From NCBI GenBank assembly GCA_947495125.1, contig CANLXL010000020.1, positions 1-47,319 of the forward strand: DNA of 47,319 bases, given 5' to 3'. The notes below the pieces were generated by a model. It was not told where the DNA came from and did no database searches. It worked only from the letters and a program-made list of their open reading frames with translations. Of this stretch, positions 41,259-47,319 are shown one piece after another. Made by a program: the position numbers and the translations under genes. The stretch's first letter is position 1. Each line of letters begins with the position of its first letter. This DNA is from an uncultured Flaviramulus sp. (lineage in GTDB: Bacteria > Bacteroidota > Bacteroidia > Flavobacteriales > Flavobacteriaceae).

Positions 41259-41864
41259 TTATTTCCAGGTTATGGTTTCCATAATACGTTGTATATCTTT
41301 CTGCAAATAATTTGCGGCCGGTAAAATAGAATCATAATTCGGTTTCGCATGAAAATATAAAGACCCTGCTAAAAAATGATTGATGCTATCGGTGACATAA
41401 AACTGCGCCGGTGATGCCACATTGCCTTTTACCTCAGAGAATCTACCGTATACATGATTTTCTTCGTTTATATAATCTTCATAAGGGATTTCATCTGCTC
41501 TTGACATATGCTTTTGGGTGAATTTTTGAGCATCATGTAAAAACAGCCTCAAATTACCCTCATCCCTTTCCACCGCTTTATAGGTCAAAAAAATAGTGCC
41601 CTTTAATGCGGGGTATTCTATATTGATAGCATAGCTTTCGGTTGTTGCAGGAATATTTCTAGCAGTTAATTTTGTAGCCAACAAATTAGTTTCAAACGAA
41701 AAAGGCACCTCAACTTTGGCTTTCACATAGGTAGCCTGAGGGTAATCAAGTCTTAAAAACCCTTTAGGCTTAGGCACATGATTCTCACCACATGATGCTA
41801 GATTTAAGAAACCTATTATGAGTAAGCTTCTTAATAAAAATGTAGATATTCGCTTTAAAATCAT
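41259..41864 (-). CDS. gldD: Gliding motility lipoprotein GldD
   Basis: This 201-residue lipoprotein (lipobox NLASC, Cys25) matches GldD: PKPKGFLRLDYPQATY just after the signal, INIEYPALKGTIFLTYKAV, and a C-terminal YVTDSINHFLAGSLYFHAKP. GldD is needed for gliding and for the type IX secretion-linked machinery in Flavobacterium johnsoniae, and is anchored in the cell envelope. It is directly downstream of gldE (45 bases), its usual partner. Confidence 0.95.
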   Translation of the reverse strand: MILKRISTFLLRSLLIIGFLNLASCGENHVPKPKGFLRLDYPQATYVKAKVEVPFSFETNLLATKLTARNIPATTESYAINIEYPALKGTIFLTYKAVERDEGNLRLFLHDAQKFTQKHMSRADEIPYEDYINEENHVYGRFSEVKGNVASPAQFYVTDSINHFLAGSLYFHAKPNYDSILPAANYLQKDIQRIMETITWK

Positions 41865-41909
41865 CAGGTATTCAGTTAGCAGTGGTCGTATTCAGTTTCT
41901 TCATGTTAT

Positions 41910-43238
41910 TTATAAAATGGTGAATTTTATAAGTTTTATACGTTTTTTATCTAAAGCCTCAATAGTAAAAACGTAATTTTTAAAATTTATTTTACTATTC
42001 AGTTTGGGAAAGCTTCCTGAAATTTCAAGAACAAATCCGGCTATGGTTTCCGCCTCTCCTTTATGATCTTCAAAAACAGTATCATCTTCAAGTTTAATCA
42101 CTTTATAAAAATCCTTTAAAGCGGTCTTCCCTTCAAACACATAATTATGATCATCCAGTTTGGAATACATCAAATCTTCATCATCAAATTCGTCACTGAT
42201 ATCGCCTACAATTTCTTCAATAATATCTTCCAAAGAAATCAATCCGGAAGTTCCTCCATATTCATCCACAACAACAGCCAAATGCACCTTTTTCTCCTGA
42301 AACTCCGTCATCAAATCATCCAACTTTTTATTCTCAGGCACAAAGAAAGGTTCTCGTAACAACGTTGTCCAGTCGAATTGTTTTCTATCAATATAAGGCA
42401 GGAGGTCTTTCACATAAAGTATCCCTTCAATGGTATCGATACTATCTTTAAAGACTGGAATTCGAGAATATCCTTTTTCAATGATCTCGGGCATTATTTC
42501 GGCATATTTCTGCTCTATATTGAGTGCAAAAATATCGATTCTCGGACGCATAACCTGCTTGGTATCGGTATTACCAAACTCCACAATACCTTGTAATATT
42601 TTATGCTCTTCTTTAGTGGTGTCCTCTTCACTGGTAAGTTCTAAGGCTTGAGAAAGCTGATCGACACTTAAACCGGATTTTTGTTTACCCAGTCTATTAT
42701 GAATCGTAAGAGTTACATTTTGCATGGGCACACTTATAGGCGACAAGAACACATCTAAAACCCGCAAAGGATAAGCCATAAATGACGCAAACTTTACATT
42801 GTTTCTGCTGGCATAGATCTTAGGTAATATTTCTCCAAACAATAAGATTAAAAAGGTAATAACAATAACCTCTAAAACAAACTTGAGGCTTAACTTAAAA
42901 AAATATAGATCAAAGATTTCATCCACATTTACAAAAATAATTTCTCCTAAATAGGCAAACAAAATAACGATAGCAATATTAATAAAGTTATTGGCCACCA
43001 ATATTGTTGCTAACAATTTTTTAGGACGCTCTAAAAGTTTAGAAATAATTTGAATACGTTTGGAATTTTGCTCTAAACCTTCATCGATATCGGCTCGGGT
43101 TAAGGAAAAAAGAGAGACCTCTGCTCCGGAAATAAGTGCCGAACACATTAAAAGTAAAAACAATAACACAAAACCCAGGGCAACCGAAAAATCAATTGCA
43201 ATAAATAAGGCCTTAAAACTCGAAGGATCAGGATCCAA
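41910..43238 (-). CDS. gldE: Gliding motility-associated protein GldE (CNNM/CorC-like)
   Basis: This 442-residue protein has the CNNM/DUF21 membrane domain (about residues 15-200, LMCSALISGAEVSLFSLTRA), two CBS domains (about 215-340, with VMRPRIDIFALN, FQEKKVHLAVVVDEYGGTSG and LEDIIEEIVGDISDEFDDED) and a CorC_HlyC transporter-associated domain (about 355-442). Proteins of this build handle magnesium or related ions in other bacteria; GldE supports gliding, probably by stabilising GldD. It lies between ssb and gldD on one strand. Confidence 0.95.
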   Translation of the reverse strand: MDPDPSSFKALFIAIDFSVALGFVLLFLLLMCSALISGAEVSLFSLTRADIDEGLEQNSKRIQIISKLLERPKKLLATILVANNFINIAIVILFAYLGEIIFVNVDEIFDLYFFKLSLKFVLEVIVITFLILLFGEILPKIYASRNNVKFASFMAYPLRVLDVFLSPISVPMQNVTLTIHNRLGKQKSGLSVDQLSQALELTSEEDTTKEEHKILQGIVEFGNTDTKQVMRPRIDIFALNIEQKYAEIMPEIIEKGYSRIPVFKDSIDTIEGILYVKDLLPYIDRKQFDWTTLLREPFFVPENKKLDDLMTEFQEKKVHLAVVVDEYGGTSGLISLEDIIEEIVGDISDEFDDEDLMYSKLDDHNYVFEGKTALKDFYKVIKLEDDTVFEDHKGEAETIAGFVLEISGSFPKLNSKINFKNYVFTIEALDKKRIKLIKFTIL

Positions 43239-43297
43239 ATACTATGGTTTTAGTTATACTTATCGTGCTTAATATCAAATGCTTCTCGTACATTATA

Positions 43298-43756
43298 TTA
43301 AAATGGGAGATCATCATTATCTTCAACAGCAGGAACTTCTCCCGGAGCTTGCTGGTTGGGGGTGGCCACGGGGGTATTGGTCACTGGCTTATTGGCCATG
43401 GCATTATGCTCACTTTCCTTTTTTGTGGAAAGAAACGTAAAATCATTACAATGTACTTCTGTAGAATACCTGTCGTTGCCTTTATCGTCTTGCCATTTTC
43501 TGGTTTTTAAACGACCCTCAATATAAACCTTATCGCCTTTGCTTAGATATTTTTCGCATATTTCAGCCCCTTTATTCCTAACCACAATATTGTGCCACTC
43601 GGTATTGGTAATCCGTTCATTAGTTTGTTTGTTTGTATAGGTTTCGTTTGTTGCCAGAGGGAAACGACCGATACAACCACCACCTTCAAAATAATGCATT
43701 TTCACTTCATCACCCAAATGCCCAATCAGCATTACTTTATTTAATGTTCCAGACAT
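43298..43756 (-). CDS. ssb: Single-stranded DNA-binding protein
   Basis: This 152-residue protein has an N-terminal OB domain (about residues 1-108: GTLNKVMLIGHLGDEVKMHY, NTEWHNIVVRNKGAEICEKY, GDKVYIEGRLKTRKWQDDKG), a Pro/Gln/Asn-rich linker and the acidic tip EDNDDLPF, which recruits repair and replication enzymes. It is preceded by mutY and followed by gldE, a gene order frequent in the family Flavobacteriaceae. TAATTTTG at 43784-43777 on the minus strand could be its -7 box, 21 bases before the ATG. Confidence 0.97.
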   Translation of the reverse strand: MSGTLNKVMLIGHLGDEVKMHYFEGGGCIGRFPLATNETYTNKQTNERITNTEWHNIVVRNKGAEICEKYLSKGDKVYIEGRLKTRKWQDDKGNDRYSTEVHCNDFTFLSTKKESEHNAMANKPVTNTPVATPNQQAPGEVPAVEDNDDLPF

Positions 43757-43901
43757 AATTTTTTAATTTATAACCGCAAAATTACGTTTTTGCAATTGAT
43801 AAACTTAAAATTAATAAAAAAATATGAGTGATAGCACTTATCTGTTGAAAATGTAACATGCATTAAACACGATCGTCTGCATTTCTTCAAAATCCGCACG
43901 C

Positions 43902-44942
43902 TCAGAAATTAAACGTTTCTATAAAATTTCCGATTAAAATAGGCACCGGATAATGGTGTATGTCATTAAATGAAATCCCCTCAATGGATAAACGGTCTAC
44001 ATTAATAATCCAGAATTTTGTATGCAGATGCTGATGTGATAATTTATGAATAATCACATCCTTATTATATGGGATCAATTCAAACCATTTATCTTTTAAT
44101 ACATGATGTTTTTTAATCAGAACCTCAATGGTCTTAACGTCGCTATTTTTATCGGTTTCAATCAGCGGAAACTGGTACAAGTTTTGCCAAATCCCTTTTC
44201 CTTCCCGCTTTTCTAAAACTGTTCTTCCGTCTTTAGATATAAAAACCAGAAAATTGAAATACTTTTTTTTGGCTTTTAAGGCCCTAATTTTTACAGGTAA
44301 CTCCGCTATTCGATTTTTGCTCAATGCCATACACGAGCTTTTAAATGGGCAAATGTTACAATCTGGATTTTTTGGTTTGCATTGTATCGCACCAAATTCC
44401 ATGATCGCCTGATTAAATTCTGCCGGATTATCTTCATCTATAAGCTCCTGCGCTAATCGCTTAAACTCTTTTATGCCTTCAGACGAATTGATTGGCGTAT
44501 CGATACCAAAATATCTCGAAAGCACGCGATACACATTACCATCAACCACAGCCGTAGGTTCATTGAAACAAATAGATGCTATGGCACTTGCTGTATAATC
44601 ACCAACCCCTTTCAATTTTAGGAGCTCCTTATAGCTATCAGGAAACGCTCCATGTAAGTTATTATCAACATACTTTGCCGTAGTATGTAAATTTCTGGCG
44701 CGAGAATAATACCCCAGTCCTTGCCATAATTTAAGTATCTTGCTTTCTTCTGCTTTAGCAAGCATATTAACAGTGGGAAATTCGTTTACAAAAGTATTGT
44801 AATAAGGAAGTCCCTGATTAACTTGTGTTTGCTGTAAAATAATTTCAGATAACCATATATAATAAGGATCTTTAGTTTGTCGCCAAGGAAGATCTCTCTT
44901 ATTATTTGAATACCAAAGAGTTATAGTTTTCGAGAATTTCAT
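43902..44942 (-). CDS. mutY: A/G-specific adenine glycosylase
   Basis: MutY removes adenine mispaired with 8-oxoguanine. The open frame starts at 44966, but MKFSKTITLWYSNNKRDLPW at 44942 is the usual beginning, giving 346 residues. The glycosylase part has the catalytic-Glu region WLSEIILQQTQV, the helix-hairpin-helix LKGVGDYTASAIASI, VVDGNVYRVLSRYFGI (catalytic Asp) and the iron-sulfur cluster Cys pattern CKPKNPDCNICPFKSSC. The C-terminal NUDIX-like domain (about 225-346) checks for 8-oxoguanine. It is divergent from the HU gene. Confidence 0.96.
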   Translation of the reverse strand: MKFSKTITLWYSNNKRDLPWRQTKDPYYIWLSEIILQQTQVNQGLPYYNTFVNEFPTVNMLAKAEESKILKLWQGLGYYSRARNLHTTAKYVDNNLHGAFPDSYKELLKLKGVGDYTASAIASICFNEPTAVVDGNVYRVLSRYFGIDTPINSSEGIKEFKRLAQELIDEDNPAEFNQAIMEFGAIQCKPKNPDCNICPFKSSCMALSKNRIAELPVKIRALKAKKKYFNFLVFISKDGRTVLEKREGKGIWQNLYQFPLIETDKNSDVKTIEVLIKKHHVLKDKWFELIPYNKDVIIHKLSHQHLHTKFWIINVDRLSIEGISFNDIHHYPVPILIGNFIETFNF

Positions 44943-45004
44943 TAATTCGATATAATCGGTGAGCAAAAATAAACGTTTATATTCTTAAATTTTAATGAAT
45001 TAGG

Positions 45005-45037
45005 TTTGAAATATTGAATATTTAATTCCTATATTTG
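45005..45037 (+). promoter_or_regulatory. HU gene promoter (TTTG-N21-TATATTTG)
   Basis: TTTG at 45005-45008, a 21-base gap and TATATTTG at 45030-45037 match the Bacteroidota promoter consensus well. The HU ATG follows 48 bases later. Confidence 0.8.
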
Positions 45038-45085
45038 CATCCCTTTTATAATTTATATAATAACTTAAAAATAAAAATATTAAAA

Positions 45086-45376
45086 ATGACGAAGGCTGAT
45101 TTAGTAGCAAAAATTTCTGAAAAATTAGGAATTGAAAAAGGAGATGTTCAAGCAACTGTTGAAACATTTATGGAAGAAGTAAAAACTTCTTTAGAAGGTG
45201 GTGACAATGTGTATTTAAGAGGTTTTGGAAGCTTTATTATAAAAACAAGAGCAGAAAAGACCGGTAGAAACATTTCTAAGAATACAACCATTAAAATACC
45301 TGCTCATAATATTCCTGCATTCAAGCCTGCAAAAGTTTTTGTAGAGGGCGTTAAAACCAATGTAGACGTTAAATAA
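45086..45376 (+). CDS. HU-family DNA-binding protein
   Basis: This is a 96-residue nucleoid protein. The ATG at 45086 gives the typical N-terminus MTKADLVAKISEKLGIEKGD; the frame's 17 earlier codons are not conserved in character and cover the leader. The DNA-binding arm signature is GFGSFIIKTRAEKTGRNIS followed by IPAHNIPAFKPAKVF. HU dimers bend DNA and package the chromosome. The next genes on the strand are the 30-residue basic protein and rng. Confidence 0.96.
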   Translation: MTKADLVAKISEKLGIEKGDVQATVETFMEEVKTSLEGGDNVYLRGFGSFIIKTRAEKTGRNISKNTTIKIPAHNIPAFKPAKVFVEGVKTNVDVK

Positions 45377-45414
45377 GACATTAAAATAAATTATTAATTA
45401 AAAAGACACTATTT

Positions 45415-45507
45415 ATGCCAAGTGGTAAAAAACGTAAAAGACATAAGGTTGCAACGCATAAGCGTAAAAAACGCAGACGCGCTAACCGACACAAAAAGAA
45501 AAAATAA
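45415..45507 (+). CDS. 30-residue very basic protein, probable ribosome-associated (AURKAIP1/COX24-like)
   Basis: ATG at 45415 to TAA at 45507 encodes only 30 residues, of which about two thirds are Lys, Arg or His (MPSGKKRKRHKVATHKRKKR). A conserved protein of this kind occurs next to HU in Bacteroidota. Its THKRKKRRRANRH core resembles the mS38/bS22 (AURKAIP1/COX24) type, which binds ribosomal RNA in small subunits of mitochondria and mycobacteria. A terminator follows directly. The assignment to the ribosome is an inference from composition and resemblance. Confidence 0.75.
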   Translation: MPSGKKRKRHKVATHKRKKRRRANRHKKKK

Positions 45508-45510
45508 ATC

Positions 45511-45539
45511 AAAAAAGTAGTTAGATTAACTACTTTTTT
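45511..45539 (+). terminator. Rho-independent terminator after the small basic protein gene
   Basis: AAAAAAGTAGTTA pairs with TAACTACTTTTTT around a short loop, with a T run on the plus strand, 3 bases past the stop codon. It separates the HU transcript from the rng leader. Confidence 0.9.
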
Positions 45540-45568
45540 CGGTTAAAAAACAAAACGTTCTTTGAAAT

Positions 45569-45696
45569 GAGTTCATTAAATTTTTAGCATCTTTCAGATG
45601 TTTATGAACTCCACAGATTTAAATCCCGATAATTATCGGGACCTGTGAAAAAATATTGTTTAATCCATCTGTCACGTTATAGCGTGATGGATTAAA
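45569..45696 (+). promoter_or_regulatory. rng leader with three consecutive hairpins
   Basis: Three stem-loops follow each other with almost no gap. Hairpin 1 (45569-45611) pairs GAGTTCAT with ATGAACTC and CATCT with AGATG. Hairpin 2 (45612-45647) pairs CACAG with CTGTG around an 18-bp palindrome. Hairpin 3 (45659-45696) pairs TTTAATCCAT with ATGGATTAAA and CACG with CGTG around TTATAG. The rng ATG is 9 bases after hairpin 3, so the fold could cover the start. E. coli RNase E autoregulates through hairpins in its own leader; the same is inferred here. Confidence 0.65.
45624..45641. repeat. 18-bp perfect palindrome TCCCGATAATTATCGGGA
   Basis: Same family as 36453-36470, differing only in the two central bases; here it forms the core of hairpin 2 in the rng leader. 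Confidence 0.85.
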
Positions 45697-45705
45697 ATTA
45701 ACTAA

Positions 45706-47250
45706 ATGGATAAAGAATTGATTATTCGATCTAGTTCCGATAATGTTGATTTTGCCTTATTAAAAGATGGAAAACTTATTGAATTACAAAAAGATGAAGG
45801 TGGTAATAACTTTTCGGTTGGTGATGTGTTTATAGCCAAAATACGAAAAGCTGTTCCCGGCTTAAATGCTGCATTTGTAAATGTAGGTTATGAAAAAGAT
45901 GCTTTTTTGCATTATCATGATTTAGGACCAAAACTTCCTTCCCTTTTAAAATTCATAAAACGTGTAAGCACAGGTAAACTAAGAGATTTTTCTTTAAAAA
46001 ATTTCCCATTTGAAAAAGATATTGATAAAGACGGCAAAATTGCCGATGTCTTAAAATCAAATCAATCGCTATTAGTACAAATCGTAAAAGAACCTATATC
46101 GACCAAAGGACCCAGAATTAGTTCTGAGTTATCTATAGCCGGTAGATATATTGTTTTAGTCCCTTTTTCCAGCCGTATTTCTATTTCTCAAAAAATAGAA
46201 GATCGGGAAGAAAAAGACAGATTAAAACGATTGGTAAAAAGTATCACACCGCAAGGTTTTGGTATTATTGTACGTACTGTAGCACAAGGCAAAAAAGTAG
46301 CTGAACTAGATAAAGATTTACAGAACTTGCTTAGTCGTTGGACAGCAATGTGTAAAAAGCTACATAAAGCGCATCATCCAAGTAAAGTATTAGGAGAAAT
46401 GAATAAAGCCTCGTCAATTTTACGAGATATATTCAATGACACCTTTACAGGAATTACTGTTGATGATGAGGAGCTTTATTATCAAATTAAAGATTACGTG
46501 CAAGAGATTGCACCCAAAAAAGAATCAATAGTTAAATTGTATCAGTCTAAGGTTCCACTCTTTGAAAAATTTGGAATTGAAAGACAAATTAAAACCTCAT
46601 TTGGTAAAACCGTGTCTATGGCAAAAGGTGCTTATCTGGTAATAGAACATACCGAAGCCCTACATGTTATAGATGTAAACAGCGGAAATAGATCTAACAA
46701 AGCCAATAACCAAGAGGATACAGCATTAGAAGTCAATTTAATCGCTGCAACAGAAATGGCTCGTCAATTACGATTACGTGATATGGGCGGTATTATCGTT
46801 GTAGATTTTATTGATATGACCAATGCTGAAAACAGGCAAAAACTGTTTAATCACCTTCGCGATGAAATGAAGGATGACAGAGCAAAACATAAAATATTGC
46901 CTCCAAGTAAATTTGGATTGATACAAATAACAAGACAACGCGTACGACCGGAAATGAATATTAAAACCCGTGAGGAAAATCCAAACGGACTTAATGGTTC
47001 TGAGGTTGAAGCTCCTATAGGATTGGTGCAAAAAATAACGCATGATCTTGAAATACTATTAAAAAAAGACTATAAAAAGTTGACTCTAAACACACATCCT
47101 TTTATAGCAGCCTTTTTAACTAAAGGCTTTCCATCTATACGTTCAAAATGGTTTTTTGAACACAAAAAATGGGTTAAAGTTTTACCAAGAGATGCTTACA
47201 CATATCTTGAATATCATTTTTTTGATAAAAATGGTAATCAAATTGTCTAG
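45706..47250 (+). CDS. rng: Ribonuclease G (RNase E/G family)
   Basis: This 514-residue endoribonuclease processes rRNA and decays mRNA. The N-terminal S1-type RNA-binding domain (about residues 35-125) includes VGDVFIAKIRKAVPGLNAAF. The catalytic magnesium-binding Asp residues are D323 (HVIDVNSGN) and D367 (IIVVDFIDM), matching D303 and D346 of E. coli RNase E. QITRQRVRPEM follows. The CPxC zinc-link that joins subunits in RNase E is not present after that point, where the sequence reads EVEAPIGLVQKITHD instead. The C-terminal scaffold of RNase E is absent, as in RNase G. Expression may be set by the leader hairpins. Confidence 0.95.
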   Translation: MDKELIIRSSSDNVDFALLKDGKLIELQKDEGGNNFSVGDVFIAKIRKAVPGLNAAFVNVGYEKDAFLHYHDLGPKLPSLLKFIKRVSTGKLRDFSLKNFPFEKDIDKDGKIADVLKSNQSLLVQIVKEPISTKGPRISSELSIAGRYIVLVPFSSRISISQKIEDREEKDRLKRLVKSITPQGFGIIVRTVAQGKKVAELDKDLQNLLSRWTAMCKKLHKAHHPSKVLGEMNKASSILRDIFNDTFTGITVDDEELYYQIKDYVQEIAPKKESIVKLYQSKVPLFEKFGIERQIKTSFGKTVSMAKGAYLVIEHTEALHVIDVNSGNRSNKANNQEDTALEVNLIAATEMARQLRLRDMGGIIVVDFIDMTNAENRQKLFNHLRDEMKDDRAKHKILPPSKFGLIQITRQRVRPEMNIKTREENPNGLNGSEVEAPIGLVQKITHDLEILLKKDYKKLTLNTHPFIAAFLTKGFPSIRSKWFFEHKKWVKVLPRDAYTYLEYHFFDKNGNQIV

Positions 47251-47318
47251 TCCTAAATAACCGATACATATTATTAAAGGATTAAATTTATTAATTAAAG
47301 CTGAACAATCATATGATT
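47244..47318. repeat. Right copy of the 75-bp terminal inverted repeat
   Basis: Exact reverse complement of bases 1-75. It begins in the last codons of rng and runs to the end of the window, where 47306-47319 is a 14-bp perfect palindrome. If the sequence continued as the left end does, a 28-bp palindrome centred here would form a perfect hairpin, perhaps the rng terminator region. Confidence 0.85.
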
Positions 47319-47319
47319 G

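Noticed and set aside
1-47319. The window as a large transposon or phage bounded by terminal inverted repeats
   Set aside because: Content is mainly core chromosomal genes, no transposase or phage gene is present, and one repeat copy contains the end of rng; an assembly or palindrome cause is more likely.

Overview
The window reads as a chromosomal segment of a low-GC member of the Flavobacteriaceae (Bacteroidota). The grounds are gliding genes gldD and gldE next to ssb and mutY, two TonB-dependent receptors, a GGGP-synthase-family enzyme, SSB-type tails ending in DDLPF, and promoters of the Bacteroidota type (TTTG about 19-21 nt before TAnnTTTG). There are about 47 genes. No tRNA, rRNA, CRISPR array, transposase or phage structural gene was seen.

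Layout. Bases 1-5.4 kb (minus strand): an AraC/GyrI-type regulator, then two tandem pairs of an ECF sigma factor and a multi-pass membrane protein, led by a serine hydrolase. A shared two-block promoter-like motif lies before the second sigma gene and before a glycine-zipper membrane protein. 5.5-12.4 kb: aat, an AtoE-like transporter, a DUF3127 OB-fold-like protein with an SSB-like tail, a flavin reductase, a sensor kinase, a HIT protein and greA, whose leader holds two hairpins each followed by a U-run.

12.4-19.7 kb (minus strand) is the most coherent metabolic region: a TonB-dependent receptor behind a TPP riboswitch, an ArfB-like release factor, a fusion of a NadR-like kinase with DUF4301, a PnuC/PnuT transporter, a YkoF/MTH1187-type thiamine-binding protein, a GGGPS-family enzyme and a phosphopantetheinyl transferase. 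I read the middle of it as a thiamine (or precursor) uptake and trapping system: outer membrane receptor, inner membrane PnuT, then a kinase. The DUF4301 half carries motifs like those of UDP-sugar pyrophosphorylases.

19.8-32.7 kb: ahcY, a lipoprotein combining beta-propeller, HEAT repeats and cytochrome c, a DUF1569 protein, a DUF5916/CBM9-like outer membrane protein, a phytase-TonB receptor pair, and rplU-rpmA, in which L21 has a long Ala/Lys/Pro-rich tail ending in a SAP/Rho-N-like segment.

33.3-41.2 kb is an accessory-looking stretch of small poorly known genes: an XRE regulator, a two-gene cassette with a membrane segment/winged-helix protein and a zinc-ribbon protein, a decayed DUF3592 gene, a second serine hydrolase, a HEAT protein and a DUF2200 protein. 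Short palindromes lie between them. 41.2-47.3 kb returns to core genes: gldD, gldE, ssb, mutY, HU, a 30-residue very basic protein and rng, with three hairpins in the rng leader.

The first 75 bases are the exact reverse complement of bases 47244-47318. This is more likely an assembly-graph or palindrome effect than a mobile-element end.
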